Positions 23,736-33,297 of a DNA stretch of 64,000 nucleotides are shown here, piece by piece. Both the position numbers and the translations under genes were made by a program. This DNA is from an uncultured Ilyobacter sp. (GTDB lineage: Bacteria > Fusobacteriota > Fusobacteriia > Fusobacteriales > Fusobacteriaceae), in assembly GCF_963668515.1 (NCBI RefSeq), contig NZ_OY764864.1, positions 1,054,001-1,118,000 of the forward strand. Direction: 5' to 3'. The stretch's first letter is position 1. Each line of letters opens with the position of its first letter. Below the pieces are notes generated by a model. The model ran no database searches, had not been told where the DNA came from, and was given only the letters and a program-made list of their open reading frames with translations.

Positions 23736-25124
23736 TTAATAAATTTCAAAACTCAGCTTTCTTTTATAAGTCGGGTCCCCATTTATCTTAAAATTTTGAT
23801 CTAGTACAAATTGTCTATACTCAACAGCAATCTCAGATATTTCTATTAATTCCTCATCTGTTAATGCACCATTTGGATAAATCAACTTTATTAATCCATT
23901 CATTATTTTTTCTAAAGAATCCTTATCTCTCACAGATGCACCATCAAAATGGACTTTATTTATAATATATGAATAACTTTTTCGTCTGATCTTATGTAAT
24001 ATTTCACTAAAATAATCAGCAGCAAATCCATAATTCTTTGTAAAAGCTATTCTCGGGTCTTTTATACTCTCTAATTCCCATCCTGGCACTATCCCAGCAA
24101 GCCTATCTAGGAATGCTGTGTGAGTATTGCTTTCATGCAGGAGACTGGATAACAAGTTGTCTGGATCAAAATCTCCAGAGGGAAGATTTCCAACCATCAT
24201 TACACCGCATTCACTCGTCTTTTCTACTCCACCCCTATCAAACTTGCCAGAGGATAGATACTGGTATAATTTATTAGTTATATCGTCTCCTAATCCTCTG
24301 TTCTTAACCTTGTCAATTTCATCAAAGAGGAGGACATCATACTGTACCAAAAGACCATCTTGCTTTGTATTTAAATTATAAAAAAATTGAGCCCCAGTAA
24401 CCTGACTTCCTGATATAACTCTTGAATAGGAGGATATATTTTCATAGGCATATGTCTTCCCTGTGCCGGGTCTCCCAAACTCCATCATAAAAAGATTATT
24501 TTCAACCATAGGTAATAATCTAGATAGAAGCACAATTTTTTCTCTACGACTGTAATTAGTAAAATTTAAACCTACGGTGCTTATCATTGTATTCATCCAT
24601 TCTTCTGTAGTAAATTCATTTCTCGCTTCTACAAATTCATTTATATCTATATCTGATAATTGAAATGGTTTAAACTGAGATAAAATTATTTGACCGTATT
24701 CATCATCATAGGAGATCTCACCCATCCCCCACAGTCCATCTATCATAAGTCGTGGGTGTTCTTCAAGCAACATGGGAACCACTTCAGCATCAGAAATCCC
24801 CATGCTTGGTATTTCCATCTGATTACTTGGCCTATTTTTTTTCAAGTTTATTTTTACCTTGAATTTATCAATTAGTTTTAGGTTTGTATCGCTTCGTAAT
24901 CTGAACTTGGCCTTTTCTTTTTCTCTTGCCTCTATTCTGTGATTGGCAATATATGAATGCATGTCCTTGAGTCCTTCATCTTCTATCTCTTCTTCACAGA
25001 AAAATCCCAAAAGGTATTCTGATACATACCTTGGAAGACTTTGGACCTCATTGTTTAGAGCCTTGCATTTGTCCACAACAGCACTGCCAAAATTATCTTT
25101 CAATTTGCTTTCCCAAATTTCCAT
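23736..25124 (-). CDS. brxL: BrxL, AAA+ ATPase of the BREX system
   Basis: The 462-residue protein contains a Walker A motif, EFGRPGTGKTYAYEN (about residues 216-230), and a Walker B motif, DVLLFDEIDK (about 265-274). It then has VMMVGNLPSGDFD and a sensor region with LDRLAGIVPGWEL, all as in BrxL. Type 1 BrxL proteins are about 680 residues because of a C-terminal Lon-like domain; this one stops after the AAA+ part, so it is the short form. BrxL forms rings on DNA and is part of the defence effector stage in characterised BREX. It is the last gene of the operon, 8 bases after pglZ, with a GGGGGT site. A decayed copy of its 3' end lies at 21783-21859. Confidence 0.88.
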   Translation of the reverse strand: MEIWESKLKDNFGSAVVDKCKALNNEVQSLPRYVSEYLLGFFCEEEIEDEGLKDMHSYIANHRIEAREKEKAKFRLRSDTNLKLIDKFKVKINLKKNRPSNQMEIPSMGISDAEVVPMLLEEHPRLMIDGLWGMGEISYDDEYGQIILSQFKPFQLSDIDINEFVEARNEFTTEEWMNTMISTVGLNFTNYSRREKIVLLSRLLPMVENNLFMMEFGRPGTGKTYAYENISSYSRVISGSQVTGAQFFYNLNTKQDGLLVQYDVLLFDEIDKVKNRGLGDDITNKLYQYLSSGKFDRGGVEKTSECGVMMVGNLPSGDFDPDNLLSSLLHESNTHTAFLDRLAGIVPGWELESIKDPRIAFTKNYGFAADYFSEILHKIRRKSYSYIINKVHFDGASVRDKDSLEKIMNGLIKLIYPNGALTDEELIEISEIAVEYRQFVLDQNFKINGDPTYKRKLSFEIY

Positions 25125-25132
25125 TTTACCCC

Positions 25133-27481
25133 CTATAGCAGACTTCTACTCTTTTTCAGCTTTTGATTTAGTTTTTTCTTTTTATTTTCCTCTACAACAA
25201 TATTAATTGTTTGTTTTATCTCCTTTACTTCACCTTCAAACTCAAAATTTATAGACAAGATATCTGCTATCTCTCCTGTCCTTCCATTTATATTTAGAGG
25301 AATGTCGATCTCTTTATTCCCCTCTATACTCTCATATTTGTACTCATCGCTATTATAAAGTAGTTTGACACAAACATTCTTCAGAAAATTCTCATTTCTC
25401 AATAGGATTTTTATATCACTGATTTTACCCTCTTCCACAGTGTTTTTTATTGTCTCTATTGCCACCTCTATATACTCTTTTTTATTACGAGCAAGTATTG
25501 CAAATGGTATCATTACTTCCTCTAGAGATACACCGCCATGATTATACTCTCCTGTATTATATGGGTAATATCCATACTTATATATTAAATAGCAATAGAC
25601 TTCTCTCTTCCCATCAGTTTCTTTCAGATAATATTTTTTTAGATTCTCCCTATCGATTAGATAATAAAGACCATCTTTAGAGAATTTCTCCATGAGATTA
25701 TTATAGAGCTTTTCATCAAAATATTCTCCGCTTATTCTCATGTATCTTCCATGGTTATCTATAGTTAGATTTTTTTCATTTAGATATTCTCTAAAATCTA
25801 TACTTTTAAGATCTTCTTCAAAGAGATGTAGAGATCCATGATCAGTTCCTATGACCACAGTCATGTTTTCATTTTCTATATAGTCCAAAATTTTACTTAA
25901 TTTGTGATCCAAGGCCCCTAGTAAAAACTCATCATCTAGCTCGCTATAATCATGAAACATCTTATCTATTTCTGTTATCTCATATATAAATATATTCCCA
26001 TCTTTCTCAAGTTCCTCAATGTTTTGTATATGTTTTGTCGTAAACCCATCAAAATTATTATCAAAACAAGTTTGATTATACACATCTATCTGGTTATATT
26101 TTTTCCCACTGAACAATATTTTCTTACAGTATTCAGTCACTGTCGGAACAAAGCTCAAACACAAATCCTCATTTTGTAAATAATACTGCTTTTCAATAAA
26201 CTTGTTTTCATATCTTTTCCAGATATCGTATCTCATACAGTCAATAAAAATAAAAAGAATTTTATCTCCTCTATAGACATATTTCTTTATCTCTTCTAAT
26301 CTATAATCCAGTCCCTGCCTCTTCTCTGAGCTCATAAGGGAATTGTAGTTTTCCATAAAGAAGTTTCCGAATGCTTTATTTATATCCTTCCACTTGTCTT
26401 TGGTGTATCTTTTTATATTTTCCAACTTTACCTCATATCTTTTCTCACATTTTTTTATTAGGTTTAATATATTGTCTTTACTCAAGTCATTTTTAAGATA
26501 AATATACTCATTTTTAAAAAACTTTTTCCAGTCGTTTATGTTAGTGTATCCAAAAGAAATACACTCTATTTTTTCTAGTAATTCCAAAAGCTCCTCTACA
26601 GGAGTCTCCACTAATTTAAATTTTTCTTTAAATTTTATATAACTTTTTTTCCTCTCAGTAGACTGAAGCTTTTCATCTAACGACATTAAAAAATTTCTAA
26701 GGTAAAAATTCTTTTCAAAATCCAGTTCTCCTGAGATATTCTCAATAAACCTACTTTCGTCAAATTCATAATAAATACCAAGTTTATTATAATTTTCCCC
26801 TATACTTTTCTCTATATCTCCCAGATCAAATTTATTTTCTCTCTCTATATACTGTTTTTCCAGAACTTTATTTCCCTTAAAAAAATCATATAGTCCCTCT
26901 ACTTCTTTCCAGGATACCAAGACGTTATAATTGTGTCTTTTATACTTTGAGAAGATATATCCTTCAAGTAGAACATTTCGAAAACTCTCTGATTTTTCAT
27001 AAAACTTTTTCCTAAGTCCTTGAGGAAGCCATTCTAAAAATTCTCCTCCGAATATAATATCCAGCTCACTTTTTTTATTCCTTATTCTTTTAAATATCTC
27101 CAACAAATCAAAAATATTTTTTCTATCTTCAAAGTGATACTTCAGTATGTTTTTTTCCTTAGATAGATTTCCATCATATATTTTTTCTGCTTTTTCATTG
27201 TCAAATATAGAATATCTGATTATATCTTCTTCTAAGTAGTGTCCGTCATGGTCAATAATTTTCTCATATACTTTTACATTGGGATGTTCTTCTACATCTA
27301 AGAAAAAATCAAACAAGCTCTTTTCTGATACTATTATTTCAAACTCATCTGGTGAGTTTTTATAAGTATCATAGTAGCTTCTTCCCTTTAAATAACTAGG
27401 GAGGTCATAGACCTCCACGTACTTATCCTTAGCTTGATAAAATCTCTCTGAACTTTTTACCAGCTTAATAATTTTAATCAC
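25133..27481 (-). CDS. pglZ: PglZ, alkaline-phosphatase-superfamily protein of BREX
   Basis: The 782-residue protein carries the PglZ landmarks: ILFIFIDCMRYDIWKRY (metal-ligand Asp 414), IGTDHGSLHL (Asp 547, His 548) and NHGGVSLEEVMIPFAIL (His 648). These define the metal-binding core of the alkaline phosphatase fold. The first 380 residues are helical and charged and are not assigned to a domain. PglZ is the signature gene of BREX systems and is required for defence and host marking, though its substrate is unresolved. Translation starts at GTG, 4 bases after the stop of the large ATPase. It sits between the ATPase and brxL, as in type 4 BREX. Confidence 0.92.
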   Translation of the reverse strand: MIKIIKLVKSSERFYQAKDKYVEVYDLPSYLKGRSYYDTYKNSPDEFEIIVSEKSLFDFFLDVEEHPNVKVYEKIIDHDGHYLEEDIIRYSIFDNEKAEKIYDGNLSKEKNILKYHFEDRKNIFDLLEIFKRIRNKKSELDIIFGGEFLEWLPQGLRKKFYEKSESFRNVLLEGYIFSKYKRHNYNVLVSWKEVEGLYDFFKGNKVLEKQYIERENKFDLGDIEKSIGENYNKLGIYYEFDESRFIENISGELDFEKNFYLRNFLMSLDEKLQSTERKKSYIKFKEKFKLVETPVEELLELLEKIECISFGYTNINDWKKFFKNEYIYLKNDLSKDNILNLIKKCEKRYEVKLENIKRYTKDKWKDINKAFGNFFMENYNSLMSSEKRQGLDYRLEEIKKYVYRGDKILFIFIDCMRYDIWKRYENKFIEKQYYLQNEDLCLSFVPTVTEYCKKILFSGKKYNQIDVYNQTCFDNNFDGFTTKHIQNIEELEKDGNIFIYEITEIDKMFHDYSELDDEFLLGALDHKLSKILDYIENENMTVVIGTDHGSLHLFEEDLKSIDFREYLNEKNLTIDNHGRYMRISGEYFDEKLYNNLMEKFSKDGLYYLIDRENLKKYYLKETDGKREVYCYLIYKYGYYPYNTGEYNHGGVSLEEVMIPFAILARNKKEYIEVAIETIKNTVEEGKISDIKILLRNENFLKNVCVKLLYNSDEYKYESIEGNKEIDIPLNINGRTGEIADILSINFEFEGEVKEIKQTINIVVEENKKKKLNQKLKKSRSLL

Positions 27482-27487
27482 CCACTT

Positions 27488-30400
27488 TTAAGTCAGTTTT
27501 ATAGATTTATACTCTCTTGCCTTATAATCATTTATGACTTGGTTAAATTTTAAGATAAATTCTTCAAAATCTACATTTTTCTTTCCTATAGACAGCATCT
27601 CCTGAACTAGATTCTTTGATAATTCTTCAAAATCTACTGTCTTCACAGATTGGATTTCAATTCCTCCCAAATACTGATTTATTTCATCGCTGGCTGATTC
27701 TACAAGTCTACCTATTTCACTTGTTTTTTCAGCATCGCCATTTTGGATATCCCTCAGTGCAAACACCAGTCTTCTGTAGTTTTCACTATGCCCCAGACCA
27801 TTTCTCAAGTTCTCCATCTCTTCTACATATCTCTCAAATACTCCTAGTATTTGATGCTTGTTCTTTTTAAATTTATCCTCTAACTCTGATACAGCATTTT
27901 CCAGTTTTTTCAATTCATCATATTCACAGACGCATTGAATAGTTTCCTCACCCATGACACAGTCACAAATCTCAAATTTTTCTATCTCCAGGAAAAACTC
28001 CTTCATGGAAGCTATATTTCCAAAATTAAGGCTTTCCAGACTTTTTATACATTCCACCTTATCTCTTGTAAAAACCAAAAGATCATTCCTCTGTTTGTCA
28101 TATTCTACATAAAAATTATCATGTTTTTTCTTAAATTCCTCTATATAACTATTCATCAATTTTTGAGTAGCCTCATATAGTCTGTTTAGAAGCTCCATAT
28201 TCAGAAAGTCTTCAAGATAATCTTTATACCCGTTTTGCTGTATCTTCAGCTCTTCTTTAAAGTCACTGTATTTTTCCAGATCTTTTATTTTATAACCAAG
28301 ATTGGTTAAATTTTGACGGACTTGAGAAATTTTACTGATTGTATCTTTCTCCATTATACTATTCAAATTCAAAATAAATTTATCAAGTTCATCCAGATTT
28401 TCTTTAAAAGTTGCCTTTCTAAATATATCTACAATTTTTTCTACACACTCAAACAGTTCTTCTGCTTTATATTTAAGGGAGATTACTTTCAGTTTGTTTG
28501 TGAGAGTCTTCAGTTTCCCCGTATTGATGCCATACGTTGCCAAGGTATGCTCTTGGTCTAAAAGTTTATCATAGATGTCTTTCATCTCTTTTCCTAGAGT
28601 CAATGGAACATTAAAATCATTTTTACCGTTAACTTTGACTTTGTTTCCGCTGGTTCTTACACCCTTTATTTTATTAAAAGATACCCACACTGCCTTCAAT
28701 TGCTCTGTTATATCTACCACTGTATTTTTTTTCAATTGATATTCATCTGACTTTTCACTGAGTAGTTTTATATTGTTACTATCTAGTGACAGCGGTCTTC
28801 CTGTTTTAATATTTTCTATATAGGTTCTTCCCAGTTTGTTTGATATAAAGAAATACAAATCTACAAGCTGAGTACTAAGTCCGTAAGGAGCATTTGTTAA
28901 AGTCTTATATTTTTCTTCTAACGACAGACTATTCTCAGTGGCCTCTACTATATCCATAATCTCCTTAGATAAAATACTTATCTCACCTCTAGGAGATTGA
29001 AATTCCACCTTTTCAGTATTTACATGTTCTGTTATTTTTACTAAATCTAGTGGCTTCAGGGTAGCATAGATATTTTTTGCCTCTTCTGATGTCTTATCCT
29101 TTTTCGTTATTTCTGTACTTCCACCATCTAAAAACAATTTTATAAGTTTATTTAGTGGATTTCTGCTGTTAAAATTTTCTACCTTTATCTCATGAGGAAA
29201 CTTTTTATAATGCGAATATAGTATCTCCTTATAAAGTGCCTTATCCTGTCTCAGATCAATTCTTCTTTTCCCCTCAGAAAATATAAATGTGAAATTTTTC
29301 AAGTTACAAAATTTTCTTAGATACTTGTTTCTTATCTTGTCTTCGAGCTTTCTTCTTCTGCTTACCACTATTCTTTTTAATTCGTCATCCTTTGCTATTC
29401 TCTCATCCCTTTCCACTTTGAGAAGTGCCCCGTACTCTTTCAAAGCATCTCCATCAAAGACAATATCCTTAGGTATAGCTAGGCAAATATTTCTATCAAG
29501 TGATTTCATTTTCTCAAGATATTCACTAGCTAAATTTTCCTCATCATAGTTTTCCTCAAATCTTGGAATTATAAATATTATTTTCCCGTCTTTATCTGTA
29601 GAAAAATTGGATTCAAATTTTATCTTTCTCAACTCTTCTAGCGAATAAATACTTCCCTCTAAGGCCCTGTCCATTGGGTAAAGCCCCATGTTGTATTTTA
29701 AATTGTAGCTGTTTTTTATGAATATCCTGTCCTGAGATTTATACAGAATTTTGTCTCTCATCATGTTGGGATTAATGTTTTCTTTTTCTTTTCTAACCAA
29801 GCTATCTATATCAATTCCACTGTTATTTACCGAAAGTCTGTACTTATTATTATTTTTTATTATATTTATATGGTCATCAGAAACCAGAGGATTCATCTTT
29901 TTCTCTACTTCCTCTTCACTCTCCATTAGATACATATGCATTAGATTTTTGGCTGATAACTCTGTTATTGCACCTGAAACAGTAAGAGAACTAGAGTAAG
30001 CTACAGCCAAAGCCTTGGAAAAATCCACCAGATTTTTATCTTCTTTTACATAATTTCGTACCTGGTTTAGTGTTTCATACAGCTTTCTTTTTTTATCCTC
30101 TATATCCCCTTCAAAATAGTCATACAAATCAGAAACTGTAACAAGGTTTAATTTCCCGTCCTTTATCACCTCTTGATTAAAATATTCATTTCTCACTTTT
30201 TTCTCAAAAAAACCGAAAGCAGTTCTTACTCCCTGAGCATATAGTTTTGTCATAGGTTCCAGATACATTATAGTGGCAGGATGTAACGGATAAAAATCCT
30301 CCATACTTCTCCCATACTCCTCTTCAAGTTCCTCAAACATTTCTCTGTATTCTTCCTTGTATTTAGAAAATCCAGATTTATTCAGACTCAGAGTGTTCTT

Positions 30401-31432
30401 TAATAACTCCTCCTCTTGCCCGTATGTCAGCTGATGTACCCTAAACCTTCCCAGTACCTTATCTAGCTCTTCTTTCTTGGATACTCCTGCATTTCCTATC
30501 ATCTCTGTCAGGTCTTTATGAGTAGAGCCGATAAAAGATATCTCTACATTGGAGCTGTGAACACTTAGTTGAGCCAGGTTCTGTATCTGACCCAAATCTT
30601 TGTTTATCCTTCTGTCCTCTATAGAAGTGGTGAGATACGCTGAAAACTCGTCAAACACAATAACCATCTCTTTGTATCCCTTTGATTTTAATATTTCACT
30701 AACATCTTTTAAAAAGTCTTCCAGTTTATCCAGTTCTATTTTAGGTGTGAATCCCGTGGTTTCCTTTATTACAGCCTCAGATTTTATGATCCCATCCTTT
30801 CTGTAGTTAGAGAGGCTAGCTATTATATCGTCCTTACTGTAACCATATTTTGATAATATTTCATCCATCCTATTTCTGTTTCTGTCGTATACCTCTTGAA
30901 ACATACTCAGTGTCTTCTTATATACACTGCTTATGTTTACCTCTCCAAACTCCTTTTCAAGAGCATTTATTACCTCTGATTGTATTATATCTTTAAACTC
31001 TTTCTCGTTTTCGTTTTCTCCGTTTATTCTGACTAAAAAATACTTTTTATTTTCTCTTATATGCTTTAGTTGATATTGAAGTTCAGGATATTCAGAAAAT
31101 CTTTCTATAATTTTATTGGCCAAAGATGTATTCTTCATCTCCAGCACTACATTGAGCATCAGCAAAAAATAAGATTTTCCTGTTCCATATTGCCCTGATA
31201 ATATGTGCGACCTTTTGGTCACTGTTAGGTCTATATCCCCACCTAGTTTTTCTCTTCTGCCTTCACTTCGTGTTAGTGTGATACTTTCCAGCATATTTAC
31301 AAATATTTCCGCCAGATTTTCTGTCATTATATAATTTGATAACAATCTCTCCTGCTCATTTATATTACCTGCCCAACTCAGATTAATGACCGGGTCAAAG
31401 CTTTTTAAACTTACCAGCTCTCTGATATTCAT
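27488..31432 (-). CDS. brxC: BrxC-like large ATPase (about 1314 aa)
   Basis: A P-loop ATPase with Walker A GQYGTGKS (residues 80-87 from the chosen start) and Walker B MVIVFDEFSAYL near residue 258, followed by a sensor-like ISFIGSTHKDL. The C-terminal half is long, helical and charged. It ends with a region containing CDCVMGEETIQCVCEYDELK, where four Cys residues could bind zinc. An ATG four codons earlier (31444) is also in frame, but the ATG at 31432 has GGGGGA upstream and overlaps the previous stop by four bases (ATGA), so it is preferred. Size and layout match BrxC/PglY, the central ATPase of BREX. It is coupled translationally to the BrxF-like gene. Confidence 0.87.
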   Translation of the reverse strand: MNIRELVSLKSFDPVINLSWAGNINEQERLLSNYIMTENLAEIFVNMLESITLTRSEGRREKLGGDIDLTVTKRSHILSGQYGTGKSYFLLMLNVVLEMKNTSLANKIIERFSEYPELQYQLKHIRENKKYFLVRINGENENEKEFKDIIQSEVINALEKEFGEVNISSVYKKTLSMFQEVYDRNRNRMDEILSKYGYSKDDIIASLSNYRKDGIIKSEAVIKETTGFTPKIELDKLEDFLKDVSEILKSKGYKEMVIVFDEFSAYLTTSIEDRRINKDLGQIQNLAQLSVHSSNVEISFIGSTHKDLTEMIGNAGVSKKEELDKVLGRFRVHQLTYGQEEELLKNTLSLNKSGFSKYKEEYREMFEELEEEYGRSMEDFYPLHPATIMYLEPMTKLYAQGVRTAFGFFEKKVRNEYFNQEVIKDGKLNLVTVSDLYDYFEGDIEDKKRKLYETLNQVRNYVKEDKNLVDFSKALAVAYSSSLTVSGAITELSAKNLMHMYLMESEEEVEKKMNPLVSDDHINIIKNNNKYRLSVNNSGIDIDSLVRKEKENINPNMMRDKILYKSQDRIFIKNSYNLKYNMGLYPMDRALEGSIYSLEELRKIKFESNFSTDKDGKIIFIIPRFEENYDEENLASEYLEKMKSLDRNICLAIPKDIVFDGDALKEYGALLKVERDERIAKDDELKRIVVSRRRKLEDKIRNKYLRKFCNLKNFTFIFSEGKRRIDLRQDKALYKEILYSHYKKFPHEIKVENFNSRNPLNKLIKLFLDGGSTEITKKDKTSEEAKNIYATLKPLDLVKITEHVNTEKVEFQSPRGEISILSKEIMDIVEATENSLSLEEKYKTLTNAPYGLSTQLVDLYFFISNKLGRTYIENIKTGRPLSLDSNNIKLLSEKSDEYQLKKNTVVDITEQLKAVWVSFNKIKGVRTSGNKVKVNGKNDFNVPLTLGKEMKDIYDKLLDQEHTLATYGINTGKLKTLTNKLKVISLKYKAEELFECVEKIVDIFRKATFKENLDELDKFILNLNSIMEKDTISKISQVRQNLTNLGYKIKDLEKYSDFKEELKIQQNGYKDYLEDFLNMELLNRLYEATQKLMNSYIEEFKKKHDNFYVEYDKQRNDLLVFTRDKVECIKSLESLNFGNIASMKEFFLEIEKFEICDCVMGEETIQCVCEYDELKKLENAVSELEDKFKKNKHQILGVFERYVEEMENLRNGLGHSENYRRLVFALRDIQNGDAEKTSEIGRLVESASDEINQYLGGIEIQSVKTVDFEELSKNLVQEMLSIGKKNVDFEEFILKFNQVINDYKAREYKSIKLT

Positions 31433-31887
31433 AGATTCCCCCATCTTATTATATTATTTTTAGGTAATTTACTTTTTCCCAGATGCTTCTCCATCATCAT
31501 CTTTCTTATATCTGATAGTACATACACTACCTTTCCCCTATACCCTTGTCTGCACATTACATTAAAGAACCTCTCCAAGTACCGTCCCTCTCTGTCCTGG
31601 TTATACAAAATATTCTGTATTACTTCCAGATTGTCTATGACAGTAATCCCAGATTCCAAACCTACAGCCTCTTCTATATATTTAAAAAACTCCCCTATAT
31701 CAAAAACTCTGAGGCTCATTTTTGTTTTTTCAAAAAAATGTTCTGCCTTCTCATTAAAATCCAGATATTTGTATTCCCCGTCCTTCTCTCTGAAATGAAC
31801 ACTTTTTCCGCTGCCTACATCTCCCATCACTACATACGACCTTACTCTAGATGAGTCATTTTTTATGATATCCATCATCTTATCCAT
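31429..31887 (-). CDS. BrxF-like small P-loop protein
   Basis: The protein is about 152 residues, with Walker A VMGDVGSGKSVHF near residue 25 and a hydrophobic VIDNLEVIQ strand that could act as Walker B. This size and layout resemble BrxF, the small ATPase found in type 3 BREX just before brxC. It overlaps the start of the large ATPase by four bases. Of the two starts (31893 and 31887), the second has GAGGG at proper spacing. A BrxF-like gene is not part of the minimal type 4 set (brxP, brxC, pglZ, brxL), so its presence is notable. Assignment is by motif and context, not by a search. Confidence 0.6.
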   Translation of the reverse strand: MDKMMDIIKNDSSRVRSYVVMGDVGSGKSVHFREKDGEYKYLDFNEKAEHFFEKTKMSLRVFDIGEFFKYIEEAVGLESGITVIDNLEVIQNILYNQDREGRYLERFFNVMCRQGYRGKVVYVLSDIRKMMMEKHLGKSKLPKNNIIRWGNL

Positions 31888-31916
31888 CTGCATCCCTCGA
31901 TTATAAGTTTTTTTAT

Positions 31917-33290
31917 CTAGGCCTCTTTTACCATCATATCCAGTATATCTTCCTTTGTATACTTGTCGATGATTCTTACCTGATTAAGACCGGCTCCCTT
32001 TTCGATAGTTATGAGGCCCAGAGCCTTTATCTCCTCTAGTATCTCTTCCACCGCATCTTTATCCATGAGAAACATCCTGCCTAGGTTATATTTGTCATGG
32101 GCGATGTTATCTATTCCCATAGATGCCCTGCCATCTTCCCATATATCATATAGGATATATGCTCCTACTAAAGGTTCCACCCAGTAAGAATGAGCCTCAT
32201 AAATATCGTCCTTTGAATTTGAATCTGCCTTTTCTATAATCCCCATCTTCCCGAAACCTGACTGGGTATCTGCAAGGGAGGATAAAGCTTGTTTATTCAT
32301 TCTTTCCCAATCTTTACTGATAATACTATCTGGTTTATATTTTTCTGAATTTTTTAATATTATATTTATTTCAAGTTCAAGTTCATTATTTAAAATTAAA
32401 TAATCATAAATAACACCATTAATTAGGTTTGAGTATATGTAATGTCCACCTATTTCAGGATTTTTTACCATATTGTAATAAACAATTGGTTCAATAAAAT
32501 CATCATTTGATTTCATATCCTTTATTTTTTTTCCAAATAATGTTATTTCTTTATTCTGGATGACGTCAGATATTTCTAAATATTGAAATATTGCATCTAA
32601 TTTAGGAATACCAATTCCCAATTCCATAGACAAATCTAATTTCGTTTTTTTCAATAAATCTTTACTTTCAACAAATAAATCTATGTAATTAATTTCGAAA
32701 CCAAATTTTTGTTGATAATAAATCATTTTTTTCCCCCCAGTATTTTTTGCAGAACGAGTTAAAAATAACTCAACTTCTTGTTTTATTAAATTAATGTATT
32801 TATTTGGCAATACATCTGACTCTAAATAAGAAATTAATTCTTTATTTATATAAAATTCATTCTTTAATTTGGAAAAACCAAATAATGAACCTTTTGTATC
32901 GACATACAATGCACCAAACATATATTTCTTTAAAAATATTTCTATATCCTTTTTAATAATTTTTAATTCATCATTGCTTAAATTATCCATCTTTTTATAG
33001 TCTTTTGATTCAATAATTTGTAAAAGTTTGCTATCTCTTAGTTCATCAGGATAACTAGTATTTTTTTCAGTAAAATATTCCCAGTATATTTCAATAAATT
33101 TATTAGTAACTTCCTTTAACGTCAGTCGATTTAATCCGTTTAAAGAAATTTTAATTATAGTTATAAATAAAAAAAATTTATAACTGTTTCTCTTTTTCGA
33201 AGAAAATATGCATTCTAACAACTCATCAAAAAATTCCTCATTAATAGAAGCCTCTTTTAAAATTCCTTCTCCTAAATTAAATCCCGCCAT
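31917..33290 (-). CDS. Unknown BREX-associated protein (457 aa) with DUF4007-like C-terminal tail
   Basis: No known domain is recognised over most of the protein. The last 45 residues (EEIKALGLITIEKGAGLN, then QVRIIDKYTKEDI) align with the tail of the DUF4007 protein encoded upstream (KLQNRNLISVDRAAGLSN), suggesting a shared winged-helix module. It lies 7 bases after one large ATPase gene and just before the BrxF-like gene, so it is part of the machine. Composition changes inside the gene: the 5' two thirds (32300-33290) are much richer in A and T at third positions than the 3' third. This looks like a mosaic, perhaps from swapping of a specificity region. AAGGAG precedes the ATG. Confidence 0.7.
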   Translation of the reverse strand: MAGFNLGEGILKEASINEEFFDELLECIFSSKKRNSYKFFLFITIIKISLNGLNRLTLKEVTNKFIEIYWEYFTEKNTSYPDELRDSKLLQIIESKDYKKMDNLSNDELKIIKKDIEIFLKKYMFGALYVDTKGSLFGFSKLKNEFYINKELISYLESDVLPNKYINLIKQEVELFLTRSAKNTGGKKMIYYQQKFGFEINYIDLFVESKDLLKKTKLDLSMELGIGIPKLDAIFQYLEISDVIQNKEITLFGKKIKDMKSNDDFIEPIVYYNMVKNPEIGGHYIYSNLINGVIYDYLILNNELELEINIILKNSEKYKPDSIISKDWERMNKQALSSLADTQSGFGKMGIIEKADSNSKDDIYEAHSYWVEPLVGAYILYDIWEDGRASMGIDNIAHDKYNLGRMFLMDKDAVEEILEEIKALGLITIEKGAGLNQVRIIDKYTKEDILDMMVKEA

Positions 33291-33297
33291 ATATTGT

